This document shows, one piece after another, positions 49,132 through 58,204 of a DNA stretch of 64,000 bases (positions within the stretch are counted from its first letter, which is position 1; every line of letters begins with the position of its first letter). The notes beneath the pieces were generated by a model that saw nothing but the letters and a program-made list of their open reading frames with translations, made no database searches and was not told where the DNA came from. Origin of the DNA: DASQZK01 sp963764345 (GTDB taxonomy: Bacteria > Bacteroidota > Bacteroidia > Bacteroidales > GCA-2748055); assembly GCA_963764345.1 (NCBI GenBank), contig CAVXSF010000008.1:310001-374000 (forward strand), in the 5' to 3' direction. Position numbers and translations under genes: made by a program.

Positions 49132-50847
49132 ATGAAAAAAATTAATTACTTAGCCCTTTTCACTTTTGCCGCATTGGTTCTCAGCAGTTGTGGGGGAATT
49201 AACAAAATGCAGGAATCCGCTGCAGATGTTACTTACAAAGTTACTCCTCCTGTACTTGCAGAACGTGGCGATAAGGTCGATGTTAAGATCGACGTTAAAT
49301 ATCCAGCAAAATACTTTAACAAAAAAGCCATCGTTACGGCCACTCCCGTGCTGAAATATGCCAATGGCGAAACGGCTTATGAATCAAAGACAGTGCAGGG
49401 TGAAAAGGTGGAAGCCAATAATCAGGTGATTAGTTACGCTAATGGCGGAAGTTTTACATATAGCGGCTCTGTTCCCTTCACCAAAGATATGATGAAATCC
49501 GACCTGGTTATCAGGGTAAATGCCGAACTCAAAGGTAAAACCACAAAATTTGATGATTACAAGATCGGCGAAGGAGTCCTCGCTACTGACAAGCTTGTGA
49601 TGGTTGATCCTAAGCCTATCATGATTGCTGACAAATACCAGAAAATTATTCCGGATTCCTATATGGCCGATATTCTTTATATTATCAATCGTGCCGATAT
49701 CAGAAATACCGAGATTAAAAAGGAAACTGTCAAGGAACTGATGGACTACATCAAAAATGCTAATTCAAACGACAGGATCGATCTTAAAGGCATTGACATT
49801 TCCGCTTATGCTTCTCCCGACGGACCTTACGATTTTAACGATAAACTATCCCAGAAACGTGAAGCTACCTCAACCAAATTCATGGAAAAAGAACTGAAAA
49901 AGGAAAAGGTAGACAATGCAAAGCAGGAAAACTTCCTGGCTACCAAATATACCGCTGAAGACTGGGATGGATTTAAAAAACTGATGGAAGAAAGCAGTGT
50001 TCCCGATAAGGAACTCGTACTCAGGGTACTCTCCATGTATTCTGATCCGGCTGTTCGCGATAGGGAAATCAAGAACATTTCTGAAGCTTATGAGGTCATC
50101 AAGAAACAAATCCTTCCTCCTCTTAGAAGGGCTAAACTTACCGCAAACGTCGACCTTATCGGTCACAGCGATCAGGAAATTATGAGCCTCTGGAAATCTG
50201 ATCCGGATTCCCTCAAGCTCGAAGAAATTCTTTATGCTGCTACCCTTTTTGATGACCTTGGTACCAAACAGGCTATCTATCAGAAGGCATCCGAGAATTT
50301 CCCGACCTGCTTCAGAGCTTTCAATAACCTTGGATATGTTGACATCCTTATGAACCAACCCGATAAGGCTCAGACAGCCCTGGAAAAAGCGAAATCCATC
50401 AAAGACAATGACGTTATTAACAATAACCTCGGTGCTGTAGCCCTTATGAAAGGTGATCTTGCAAAAGCTGAACCTCTCTTTACTTCCTCCATGGGTGCAG
50501 GTGCTGACGTAAATTACAACCTTGCCATCATTAAGATCATGCAGGGCGACTATGATGCCGCTGCCAACTATCTTGGAAGTGCTGACGATTTTAATGCAGC
50601 TCTCGTTAAACTCCTGAAAGGTGACACCGACGGAGCTATGGCTACCATTAACAAGGTTAATGCTGATTTCGCCAAAAAATACTACCTGAAAGCAGTCATT
50701 TCTGCACAACAGAGCAAAGACGACATGGTCTTTGAAAACCTGCGCTTGGCTTTTGCCAAAGATGCCAGCCTTAAAGACCGTGCAAAAGACGATATGGAAT
50801 TTGCCAAATATTTTGAAAACGACACATTCAAAGGTTTGGTACAGTAA
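49132..50847 (+). CDS. TPR lipoprotein with central OmpA-like segment
   Basis: 571 aa. It has a lipoprotein signal with VLSSC (Cys20). Residues 25-150 are beta-rich and Ig-like. Residues 170-235 hold a segment recalling the OmpA fold (IDISAYASPDGPYDFNDKLS, QKREATSTKF). The C-terminal half is TPR-rich (CFRAFNNLGYVDILMNQPDK, ALMKGDLAKAEPLF). Strong promoter, strong terminator and lysine-rich regular codon use suggest high expression. It is probably a periplasmic-side lipoprotein that contacts peptidoglycan or partner proteins. The family occurs in Bacteroidales but I cannot name a function. Confidence 0.78.
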   Translation: MKKINYLALFTFAALVLSSCGGINKMQESAADVTYKVTPPVLAERGDKVDVKIDVKYPAKYFNKKAIVTATPVLKYANGETAYESKTVQGEKVEANNQVISYANGGSFTYSGSVPFTKDMMKSDLVIRVNAELKGKTTKFDDYKIGEGVLATDKLVMVDPKPIMIADKYQKIIPDSYMADILYIINRADIRNTEIKKETVKELMDYIKNANSNDRIDLKGIDISAYASPDGPYDFNDKLSQKREATSTKFMEKELKKEKVDNAKQENFLATKYTAEDWDGFKKLMEESSVPDKELVLRVLSMYSDPAVRDREIKNISEAYEVIKKQILPPLRRAKLTANVDLIGHSDQEIMSLWKSDPDSLKLEEILYAATLFDDLGTKQAIYQKASENFPTCFRAFNNLGYVDILMNQPDKAQTALEKAKSIKDNDVINNNLGAVALMKGDLAKAEPLFTSSMGAGADVNYNLAIIKIMQGDYDAAANYLGSADDFNAALVKLLKGDTDGAMATINKVNADFAKKYYLKAVISAQQSKDDMVFENLRLAFAKDASLKDRAKDDMEFAKYFENDTFKGLVQ

Positions 50848-50870
50848 TTCAAACCTGGGAATATGATAAC

Positions 50871-50901
50871 AAAAGGGCGCCTTTCCAGGCGCCCTTTTTT
50901 T
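50871..50901. terminator. Bidirectional Rho-independent terminator
   Basis: AAAAGGGCGCCT / AGGCGCCCTTTT with a 4-nt loop, A-run and T-run on the two sides. It serves the TPR lipoprotein gene (+) and the convergent SpoU methylase gene (-). Confidence 0.9.
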
Positions 50902-50973
50902 GTTGTGATGTTCTGAAATTGGATTTTGAAACTCGCTGCTTGGACACTCATTCCGTGCCCTTCCGGCACCCGG

Positions 50974-51513
50974 TCATTCCGCTGACCGTTTAATCTTCCC
51001 GGCTACTTCCCATAACACGATGCCGGCACTCACCGCAACATTAAACGAATGCTTGGTACCATACTGAGGAATCTCAATGCATGCATCGCTGACGTCAAGG
51101 ATTGCCTGGTCTACGCCCCTGACCTCATGCCCAAATACAAGGGCCAGACGCATTCCGGGTACTATCCGGATATCCTCAAGCATGGTACTCCTGTCGGCCT
51201 GCTCCACAGACCATACCTTGATGCCTTCCGACTTTAATTTTTGTACAACGGTAAGCGTGTCTTCGAAATATTCCCAGTCGACAGACTCGGTGGCCCCAAG
51301 GGCTGTCTTATGAATCTCCTTATGCGGGGGGACGGCTGTTATGCCACAGAGAAAGATCTTTTCAACCAGAAAGGCATCACAGGTCCTGAAAATAGAACCG
51401 ATATTATTCAGACTCCGGATATTGTCGAGTATCACGTAGACAGGATTTTTTCTGGCTCTTTTGAACTCCTCCTTACTTAGTCTGTTTAATTCTTCAATAC
51501 GAAGTTTTCTCAT
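50974..51513 (-). CDS. SpoU-family (TrmH-like) RNA 2'-O-methyltransferase
   Basis: 179 aa, a minimal SPOUT methylase without an N-terminal RNA-binding domain. The three motifs are present: NIRSLNNIGSIFRTCDAF, LALVFGHEVRGVDQ and IPQYGTKHSFNVAVSAGIVLWE, the last forming the knot that binds S-adenosylmethionine. It methylates a ribose in rRNA or tRNA; the site cannot be told from sequence. Convergent with the TPR lipoprotein gene, alone in its transcript. Confidence 0.88.
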   Translation of the reverse strand: MRKLRIEELNRLSKEEFKRARKNPVYVILDNIRSLNNIGSIFRTCDAFLVEKIFLCGITAVPPHKEIHKTALGATESVDWEYFEDTLTVVQKLKSEGIKVWSVEQADRSTMLEDIRIVPGMRLALVFGHEVRGVDQAILDVSDACIEIPQYGTKHSFNVAVSAGIVLWEVAGKIKRSAE

Positions 51514-51694
51514 CTCTCGGGTTAAATTTGCTAAAATATGGATTTAAGCTTTAGTTAAGTCAAAAAAAATGGATAATTTCGTTCTCTTTACCGCGGGCAT
51601 GGCTGATCAACCTTTGCTATCCGCAGGAGTATAAGGCGAGCCGGTGTTTTTGATGCCTGATGGGTAGAATGGATAACTTTAAAACAGAATAGAT

Positions 51695-52882
51695 ATGAAT
51701 ATTCACGAGTACCAGGGAAAATCGATTTTAAAGAGTTTTGGTGTTTCAGTTCCACAGGGATTCATTGCAGATTCCCCGGAGGCTGCTCTGGAAGTTGCAA
51801 AAAAAATAAAGGCGCTGACAGGCTCAGATAGTTTCGCGGTGAAAGCACAGATTCATGCAGGTGGCCGTGGGAAAGGCGGAGGAGTTAAAATAGCAAAGTC
51901 ACTGGAACAGGTAAAACAGTTTGCCGGGGAAATCCTCGGGATGAACCTGGTAACCCACCAGACCGGACCTGAAGGAAAAACAGTTCATAAAGTTCTGATT
52001 GAACAAAGCATCTTTTATCCCGGTGAGAGTGAGATCAGGGAATTTTATATGAGTGTCTTACTGAACCGGGCAACAGGACGCAATATGATTCTATATTCCA
52101 CTGAAGGAGGGATGGATATCGAAACGGTGGCTGAAAAGACTCCCCATCTGATTTTTAAGGAAGAGATCGACCCTAAGACAGGTCTCCTGGCTTTCCAGGC
52201 CCGCCGGATCGCCTTTAATCTGGGGCTTAGCGGAAAAGCCTTCAAAGAGATGGTAAAGTTCGTTACAGCACTTTATAAGGCTTACGAGGCATCTGACTCT
52301 TCGCTCTTCGAGATCAACCCGGTCTTTAAAACGTCCGATGATCTGGTCCTGGCGGCCGATTCCAAGGTGAACCTTGAGGATAGTGCCCTTTACCGCCATC
52401 CCGAGTACAGCGAGATGCGCGATCTTAACGAAGAAGATCCGACTGAGGTGGAAGCCGGAAAATATGATCTGAATTTTGTCAAACTTGACGGTAATGTCGG
52501 TTGCATGGTAAACGGTGCAGGTCTTGCCATGGCTACGATGGATATTATTAAACTTTCAGGGGGTGATCCTGCTAACTTCCTTGATGTTGGCGGTACCGCC
52601 AATGCTGAAACGGTGGAAGCCGGATTCCGGATTATTCTTAAAGATCCTAACGTCAAGGCTATCCTGATCAATATTTTCGGAGGTATTGTCCGGTGCGACC
52701 GTGTTGCCACCGGCGTTGTCGATGCCTATAAAAAGATTGGCGATATACCCATCCCGGTTATCGTTAGGTTACAGGGTACCAATGCCGAAGAAGGCAAGAA
52801 AATCATCGATGATTCGGGTCTTAAGGTATACTCTGCTATTACACTGAAGGAAGCTGCTGATCTGGTAAAAGAACTGGTTTAA
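51695..52882 (+). CDS. sucC: Succinyl-CoA ligase (ADP-forming) subunit beta
   Basis: 395 aa. The N-terminal ATP-grasp domain has MNIHEYQGKSILKSFGV and VKAQIHAGGRGKGGGVKIAK; FEINPVF and AADSKVNLEDSALYRH follow. The C-terminal CoA-ligase domain shows GLAMATMDIIKLSGGDPANF and INIFGGIVRCD. With the alpha subunit it makes ATP from succinyl-CoA. No sucD lies next to it, although the two are usually paired; the alpha gene must be elsewhere. Monocistronic. Confidence 0.95.
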   Translation: MNIHEYQGKSILKSFGVSVPQGFIADSPEAALEVAKKIKALTGSDSFAVKAQIHAGGRGKGGGVKIAKSLEQVKQFAGEILGMNLVTHQTGPEGKTVHKVLIEQSIFYPGESEIREFYMSVLLNRATGRNMILYSTEGGMDIETVAEKTPHLIFKEEIDPKTGLLAFQARRIAFNLGLSGKAFKEMVKFVTALYKAYEASDSSLFEINPVFKTSDDLVLAADSKVNLEDSALYRHPEYSEMRDLNEEDPTEVEAGKYDLNFVKLDGNVGCMVNGAGLAMATMDIIKLSGGDPANFLDVGGTANAETVEAGFRIILKDPNVKAILINIFGGIVRCDRVATGVVDAYKKIGDIPIPVIVRLQGTNAEEGKKIIDDSGLKVYSAITLKEAADLVKELV

Positions 52883-53056
52883 TTGAGAGGTTTGTCTCCG
52901 GGTGCCAGGAAACCCCTGGGTCTTGCTTTGGCTCTCTGTCAGGGTAAAATTCAGAAAAGAGGAAGGGCACAGTATCCTTATAATAAATTCAGATCCGTAC
53001 TCCTTTAGAGCTCTGACCTTTCTTTTTTATCATCAGAACGATGAGCTTTGGTACGC

Positions 53057-54319
53057 TTACCGCGGATATCTCTTTCTCCTCAGAGGCATGGTCATGCATC
53101 TCACCCCGCCTCCGCCCCTGGCCAGCTCGGAGCCGTCGATGGTGATTGCATATTTCGGGTACCCGGCCGGATTGATTTTACCGTTAATGATATCTTTCGC
53201 TCTGAGGATTTCATAGCCATGGTTGTTCATGTCTTCGAGGGTATGTACGTTCCTCGAATAGCCGATAACTTTTCCCGGACCTACGGCAAAGAAATTAGCT
53301 CCACTGTGCCATTGTTCACGTTCCTGCATCACAGGATCCTTATGGCCTCCACAATAAATCAGTTCAAGATCCATCCCGAGGTCCTTCAGTGCTTCCGGTA
53401 TGTTTTTTACATTTTTGATTGAGGTCACTCTGCCGTTATCGAGGGTGAGGTGAACGGTGACAAATCTGTTGGGCCGGATGATCAGTGGTTCAAATATCAG
53501 ACAACTGTTATGATCAAGGAATGTAAATGCCATGTCGAGGTGAATGAAAGATTCCGGCTCAGGGGGTAATTCCTGAACAATAATATGCCGGGTGGCTTTT
53601 ACCGGCTTCAGCTTTTCCAGCAGAAAGTCCACACCCTGGGCAGAGGTCCTTGATCCGATACCCACAAGAATGATGTCATCCCGGGCAATCAGAATGTCAC
53701 CGCCTTCAATGGTGATGTTATGGTCGAACTTATCATCCTGTTCAGGATTGAAGGTTGAGGTGACCAGCCGGGGATGATTCCCGAAGATGGTCTGCATGAT
53801 GATGGTTTCTCTGGCCCTCACCCTCGTAGCCATACGGGAGATCAGTACATGGTTGTAAATTGATGTAGCACTGTCACGGGTGAAGAAAAAATTATGCAGG
53901 GGGCGGAGGGAATAACTGTCCTTGCTCAGGAATGAAGTGAGGTTTTCACGCTTCAGTTGGACACCTTCGATCAGTTGCCTGGCAAGATGTTCCGCGTCAA
54001 GAGCCAACAGGTCATCTACAATTTCGGATGCTCCTTCAGCAGCACAGACTTTTCTGACCAGCTTCTCCCTCACCGGAATATCACGGAGCACTTCCACCAG
54101 GAGTTCATCAATGAAAAGGGTTGTGGTCAGCTTCTTTAGAACGCATTTCATCTGGTCATATTCCCTGGAAGCCACTGAGAGGTTCAGAATATCGCTGTAC
54201 AAGGCCCTCTCAGCGTTAAGTGGGGTCATATTCTCTACTTCAGGTCCGGGTTGATGAAGTAAAACGGCTTCAAGATCACCGGTCTCTGAAAACACGTCCA
54301 CATGAATCGTATTTTGCAT
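53057..54319 (-). CDS. arcA: Arginine deiminase
   Basis: 420 aa, full length. Active-site motifs are intact: NFFFTRDSATSIYNHV, NITIEGGDILIA, SFIHLDMAFTFLDHN, and the nucleophile Cys408 in ELARGGGGVRCMTMPL. It converts arginine to citrulline and ammonia in the cytosol. Neither arcB nor arcC lies nearby; the downstream neighbour on the other strand is sucC and the upstream neighbour is a LysO-type exporter. It has its own -7 element (54343-54350), so it is not part of the exporter operon. Confidence 0.93.
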   Translation of the reverse strand: MQNTIHVDVFSETGDLEAVLLHQPGPEVENMTPLNAERALYSDILNLSVASREYDQMKCVLKKLTTTLFIDELLVEVLRDIPVREKLVRKVCAAEGASEIVDDLLALDAEHLARQLIEGVQLKRENLTSFLSKDSYSLRPLHNFFFTRDSATSIYNHVLISRMATRVRARETIIMQTIFGNHPRLVTSTFNPEQDDKFDHNITIEGGDILIARDDIILVGIGSRTSAQGVDFLLEKLKPVKATRHIIVQELPPEPESFIHLDMAFTFLDHNSCLIFEPLIIRPNRFVTVHLTLDNGRVTSIKNVKNIPEALKDLGMDLELIYCGGHKDPVMQEREQWHSGANFFAVGPGKVIGYSRNVHTLEDMNNHGYEILRAKDIINGKINPAGYPKYAITIDGSELARGGGGVRCMTMPLRRKRYPR

Positions 54320-54342
54320 CAGTTACCTTTCTTTTAGAAATA

Positions 54343-54350
54343 CAAAGATA
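54343..54350 (-). promoter_or_regulatory. Probable -7 element of arcA
   Basis: TATCTTTG on the minus strand fits TAnnTTTG and lies 24 nt before the arcA ATG, within the 41-nt gap to the LysO gene. Confidence 0.45.
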
Positions 54351-54360
54351 ACACCCGGGC

Positions 54361-54966
54361 TTAAATACCCTGATATAAAAGAGTAATAATAAAGGGTACC
54401 AGGATGGTCAGGATGATGCCGTGCAGCAGGGAAATGATCATATATTCCTTTCCCGTTGCTTTAACGATCACGGCCAGGGTGGTATCCATCGAGGTGGCGC
54501 CGCCGGCAGAAACGGCAGCTGTTTTACCGAAAAACCTGGCAATACCCGGTGCGAACAGAAGGGTGAAAATTTCACGGCAGATATTGGCCACCAGGGCAAC
54601 GATACCCATTTTTTCACCTGAAAATTCACTGATCAGGATGCCGGAGAGACTGTAATATCCAAATCCGGAGCCGATAGCGAAGGCATCTCGTGCGTCGATA
54701 CGGCTGAAGAGTAGGTTATATATCCCTATGCCGAGGAAGGTGCCGGCGATGGTGGTGGCAGGAACGATCAGCAGCCTGGCGTTTACTGAACGGAGGATCT
54801 CCTTTAGCCTCGGATCACTGCCAAAGGCCAGACCTATAAAGGCCATGAGAAGCACCAGTGTCCATTCAAGCGATGCATTTAATGGAAAGTTGCCCGGCAG
54901 TAAACCGGCTTTTCCCGCTACCATGCCCACAATGAAAAATGCGATGATTATCAGGCTATTTTTCAT
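54361..54966 (-). CDS. LysO-family exporter, C-terminal component
   Basis: 201 aa from the ATG at 54966, with six or seven hydrophobic helices. The family segments are FAIGSGFGYYSLSGILISEF, NICREIFTLLFAPG and GGATSMDTTLAVIVK. LysO (YbjE, DUF340) exports lysine and its analogues. In this organism the protein is split in two; the ATG overlaps the end of the partner gene by 11 nt, so they are translated together. A longer frame to 55032 has no family similarity in its extra part. Confidence 0.82.
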   Translation of the reverse strand: MKNSLIIIAFFIVGMVAGKAGLLPGNFPLNASLEWTLVLLMAFIGLAFGSDPRLKEILRSVNARLLIVPATTIAGTFLGIGIYNLLFSRIDARDAFAIGSGFGYYSLSGILISEFSGEKMGIVALVANICREIFTLLFAPGIARFFGKTAAVSAGGATSMDTTLAVIVKATGKEYMIISLLHGIILTILVPFIITLLYQGI

Positions 54967-55231
54967 GACGGAAAAAAAGTTCAAAGGTGATCTTCGAAAG
55001 GAAAACGCTTCCGGCAATCGCGAAAAGGGCAATGATAAGAGCCTGTAAACCTATGGAATCGAAGTGATCCATAATTTCACTGTTTGTGCCTACACGCAGG
55101 CCCATGATGAACAATAATAGGTATATGATCCAGGAGCTGATGATATCTGCCGTTTTGCTCAGCCACCCTGACTTCCGAAAGACAAGGCCGGCGGTTGTGC
55201 CGGCAATAAGACTAAGGAGATAAAGCCACAT
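54956..55231 (-). CDS. LysO-family exporter, N-terminal component
   Basis: 91 aa with three hydrophobic helices. The opening WLYLLSLIAGTTAGLVFRKSG and IIYLLLFIMGLRVGTN match the N-terminal third of LysO. It ends in FFRHEK, with the stop inside the start of the next gene. Separate N- and C-parts are common in Bacteroidota, and both ends look natural, so I regard this as a true two-gene arrangement and not as one of the sequence errors of this window. Confidence 0.78.
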   Translation of the reverse strand: MWLYLLSLIAGTTAGLVFRKSGWLSKTADIISSWIIYLLLFIMGLRVGTNSEIMDHFDSIGLQALIIALFAIAGSVFLSKITFELFFRHEK

Positions 55232-55318
55232 GGGTACAGATGATTTATAAAGTGTGAAACGTTTCCTTCGGACCGTAACCGACTGGATTACAGCTGTGAA
55301 TACACCACCTGGCAGGAC

Positions 55319-55516
55319 TTACTCATTGAAGCCGTTATGTAAATGGGTATCGTCACAGAAAGGTTTATTGGAGGATCCTCCGCAACGGCAAAGAAAAACA
55401 GGGCCTTCAACCTTGAGCTTTTTCCCGTCGGGTCCGATAATGGTAAAGGTGCCGCTTACTTCAAGCGGTCCACTTTTGACGGCATTAAACTGTGCCGCTT
55501 TCTGATGTTCATTCAT
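55319..55516 (-). CDS. Small CDGSH iron-sulfur protein
   Basis: 65 aa. One CDGSH domain: C43, C45, C54 and H58 in FLCRCGGSSNKPFCDDTH bind a 2Fe-2S cluster; the canonical CDG is CDD here. The N-terminal half (GPLEVSGTFTIIGPDG) is the typical strand region. It overlaps the next, larger CDGSH gene by 8 nt, so the two are coupled and probably act together in redox sensing or electron transfer in the cytosol. Confidence 0.85.
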   Translation of the reverse strand: MNEHQKAAQFNAVKSGPLEVSGTFTIIGPDGKKLKVEGPVFLCRCGGSSNKPFCDDTHLHNGFNE

Positions 55517-56012
55517 GGTTGTCGTCCTTAAATCCTATCTTTCTGTGTGTGCCGTCACAAAATGGTTGATTGTGAGAACTGCCGCACCTGCAAAAGGAGG
55601 TCATGATCATGCTCTTAAGCTCGTTTCCTTCAGGGCCGATAACCCTGAAATCGCCTTCCACAAGGATGGGCCCGTTCTTCATGATCTGGATCCTCACTTC
55701 CCGGATATCTCTCTCCTTATCTTCATAAACGGTTTCAGGGGTCTGTTCTTTATCTGCGTCAATGGTGGAGACGGGAACGTGATCAAGATCTTTGTTGTAC
55801 TTCCAGGAAATAGCCTGCGTCGGACATTTATTTGTCACTTCAATGATCATTTCCGTAGACGCTCCCTTCATATTGACCCAGGGACGTTTCCTCGGGTTAT
55901 AAACCTCAAGGAGTTCCCTGAAGCAGGTTGTAGCATGGATGCATTTTGAAGGTTTCCAGAAGATGGTTATTTCACCGTTGGTATATTCCCTGTCGTTTGG
56001 GTTGTTACTCAT
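55509..56012 (-). CDS. Fer4_19-CDGSH two-cluster iron-sulfur protein
   Basis: 167 aa. The N-terminal domain (about 12-75) is of the divergent Fer4_19/DUF1271 type: C24 and C30 (PSKCIHATTCF) and C63 (NKCPTQAISW). The C-terminal domain (about 105-165) is CDGSH with C141, C143, C152 and H156 (FCRCGSSHNQPFCDGTH). A linker with Glu/Asp-rich sequence joins them. The C-terminal half is a close paralogue of the downstream 65-aa protein. Likely a cytosolic electron carrier or cluster-transfer protein. Confidence 0.85.
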   Translation of the reverse strand: MSNNPNDREYTNGEITIFWKPSKCIHATTCFRELLEVYNPRKRPWVNMKGASTEMIIEVTNKCPTQAISWKYNKDLDHVPVSTIDADKEQTPETVYEDKERDIREVRIQIMKNGPILVEGDFRVIGPEGNELKSMIMTSFCRCGSSHNQPFCDGTHRKIGFKDDNHE

Positions 56013-56144
56013 TAGCTCCGGTTTACATTTCTAACAACGGACATTCATTAATGTTTACGGGGGATTTGATCACTATCGGCTGTTTTTGCTCAGGATGATA
56101 CCCCATTCTTTTCAATACAAACTTTTCAATACAAATATAGGAAA

Positions 56145-56183
56145 ATAAAAAAACTGCCATGTACTTATTAGTGCATGGCAGTT
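56145..56183 (-). terminator. Rho-independent terminator of the T9SS protein gene
   Basis: On the minus strand AACTGCCATG / CATGGCAGTT forms a 10-bp stem followed by seven T. Confidence 0.85.
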
Positions 56184-56209
56184 CAAGGGAGGATGACTAA
56201 AATTTAAAT

Positions 56210-57847
56210 CTATCTGATCATCAGTTTACCTGTCGAAACGACGTTGTTTCCGCTCAGTTGATACGCATAAATTCCCGAGGGTAGATTTTCACGGTTAAAA
56301 ATCACCCGGTTGTCCCTGATATGATCTATTCTTCTGATGATACGACCATCGATGGCATAAACTACGAGGGTAAAAGATGCGTTGTCAGGATTTTCGAATT
56401 CGATCACCGCCTGATCGGATAACGGGTTTGGATAAATCCTGGTGGATCTAACGGTCTGTATCTTTTTAACGGCATTCGGATGCCAGTAGGATCCTGAAAG
56501 CAATGGGGAGCCGCTCTGCAGCATCCAGTTGGGGTTTCCGTTCTGGTTAAAAGGATCGGTGTACATCAGGTCATTTACCGAAGTTATCGTATCATTCTGG
56601 AAGGCGGCGGTAAAATACCAATCCCGTTCGGTGGCCACATCCCATGGTTTGGATGCATCGGCAGCATCCACCTCGAACCAGGTACCGCAACCGGCCATAA
56701 CGGAGTTACGAACTTTTAATGAACCGCTTTCTGCGTTTTCAACCGTCGGGCCCTGAACGAAGATCCCTTTTACCTCTCCGGCTATAACGGTATTGTAAAT
56801 CTGAAGTTTTGTATTACGACGCAGGTGTGCTCCCCTTCCAAATTGCGGGTTATGAGGAGTAGTCGGCGTAGCAAGGGGGCCGAACACACTTATATTCGAA
56901 AAAATGGCACTGGTATAAGGTGCATCCTTACTGGGATCGGAAGCATTGATTCCTGGATCATAATTGTCCGATTCAAAACCATTGGAGGTTGAAATGTCGG
57001 CAATGTTGGGATCACGAAGGCTTACCCCAAACTGAACCATTCCCGAGTATCCGAAATCGGTATCGAAATCATCATCGAGGCCCTTATAAGCGATCAGATG
57101 TTTGCAGTTCACCGTACCGCCGAACCACTCATACGAATCATCTCCGCTGTAGGACACTTCAATATAGTCGATGGTTGTACCCGAACCTACACCACCAAAG
57201 GTCAGTCCGTTGATTTCCTTGTTGGGCTGGAAAGGATAACCGGCGAATTCGATACGGACATACTGAAGGCTGCCTGAATTATCGGCCGGATCGGTTCCTC
57301 CGAAATGGGACCTGGGACCTCCTTCGATCTGCGGATCATTCTGATTTGTCGGTGCCTTTCCGCAAAGGACTATTCCTCCCCAGTCGGAAGCCGCCCTGGC
57401 ACCTGGAGTCTGATTTGAAGTGAATATAACCGGACTATCCACGGTGCCATTGGCAATGAGTTTTCCACCCCGTTCTGCGAGGATAGCCCCTTCAGTGGAT
57501 TTTTCTCCCCTGATAACGGTTCCTGCCGGAATGGTGAGTGTGCCGCCATTTACAATATATACCCATCCTCTTAACAGATATACTTTTGATGCATCGAGCG
57601 TCATACTGCCAGTTACTTCAAAAGGTGTACCCGTGGTAGTGACACCGTTACCCAGGGTGTCGGTTACAGCCGGGTAAATATGTATCTGCGGGTTGAGTTC
57701 CGTCCAACCGGCAGTCCAGTCATCGGTAGCATTAAAGGCTCCGCGGTAATCAACCTGGTCAAAAAACGTATCTTCAATGGTAGGTTGCGCATGCATCGCT
57801 AAGATCGTGGTTGATGCAAAAATGATCGAGAGTAAAATTCTTTTCAT
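56210..57847 (-). CDS. Secreted protein with type A T9SS sorting domain
   Basis: 545 aa. The signal peptide ends near MHAQP. Residues 60-450 are a repetitive beta-rich, probably beta-helical domain, with VIRGEKSTEGAILAERGGKL, WGGIVLCGKAPTN, SHFGGTDPADNSGSLQYVRI and YEWFGGTVNCKHLIAYKGLD. The last 80 residues are a type A T9SS signal (RIYPNPLSDQAVIEFEN, LPSGIYAYQLS, ending GKLMIR). Proteins of this kind often stand beside TonB-dependent receptors, as here. It is secreted and attached to the cell surface, where it may bind the receptor's ligand. The ligand is unknown. Confidence 0.82.
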   Translation of the reverse strand: MKRILLSIIFASTTILAMHAQPTIEDTFFDQVDYRGAFNATDDWTAGWTELNPQIHIYPAVTDTLGNGVTTTGTPFEVTGSMTLDASKVYLLRGWVYIVNGGTLTIPAGTVIRGEKSTEGAILAERGGKLIANGTVDSPVIFTSNQTPGARAASDWGGIVLCGKAPTNQNDPQIEGGPRSHFGGTDPADNSGSLQYVRIEFAGYPFQPNKEINGLTFGGVGSGTTIDYIEVSYSGDDSYEWFGGTVNCKHLIAYKGLDDDFDTDFGYSGMVQFGVSLRDPNIADISTSNGFESDNYDPGINASDPSKDAPYTSAIFSNISVFGPLATPTTPHNPQFGRGAHLRRNTKLQIYNTVIAGEVKGIFVQGPTVENAESGSLKVRNSVMAGCGTWFEVDAADASKPWDVATERDWYFTAAFQNDTITSVNDLMYTDPFNQNGNPNWMLQSGSPLLSGSYWHPNAVKKIQTVRSTRIYPNPLSDQAVIEFENPDNASFTLVVYAIDGRIIRRIDHIRDNRVIFNRENLPSGIYAYQLSGNNVVSTGKLMIR

Positions 57848-57875
57848 AACTTAAAGTTTTATTTTTTTAATGATT

Positions 57876-57883
57876 CAAAGGTA
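57876..57883 (-). promoter_or_regulatory. Probable -7 element of the T9SS protein gene
   Basis: TACCTTTG on the minus strand fits TAnnTTTG, about 29 nt before the start codon. The upstream region holds the 11-bp repeat array (57906-57949) where an activator could bind. Confidence 0.5.
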
Positions 57884-57905
57884 TGTCAATCCGCAACCGG
57901 CGGCC

Positions 57906-57949
57906 TTAAAGTACTTTTATTTTAAGCTTAAGTTTGCCTTAGAATCAGG
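57906..57949. promoter_or_regulatory. Four 11-bp-spaced TTA repeats (possible response-regulator site)
   Basis: TTAAAGT, TTATTTT, TTAAGTT and TTAGAAT begin at 57906, 57917, 57928 and 57939, exactly 11 bp apart. This is the geometry of PhoB-type sites, where 7-bp repeats are spaced by 4 bp. It lies 23 nt upstream of the -7 element of the T9SS protein gene. A related array is at 61584. Confidence 0.45.
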
Positions 57950-57986
57950 AGTATGTGAAGAAATGCAGATCATAAAAAATTGCAGT

Positions 57987-58021
57987 AAAACCGGTCGCTA
58001 CAGACAGACCTGCATGACCGG
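57987..58021 (-). terminator. Probable terminator of the TonB receptor gene
   Basis: On the minus strand CCGGTC / GACCGG with an inner CAG/CTG stem is followed by TTTT. Confidence 0.6.
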
Positions 58022-58204
58022 CCTTAATTAATTGTTACCGGAATTTGAAGTTATCAATAACACACAGGGGAACGTGTATCTTTATGATGAGTAAGGACAA
58101 GCAGGGGAGGGGTCCGGCGACCTTTTTCTTCTGAACCATCGCAGCAGATCCAAAACAATATGGATCAAACTGTAATCGGACCAGCAGCCGGCGGAATAAA
58201 ACCT

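Noticed and set aside
54361..55231. LysO gene broken by a frameshift
   Set aside because: Both parts have natural starts and ends with an 11-nt overlap, and a two-gene LysO is usual in Bacteroidota.
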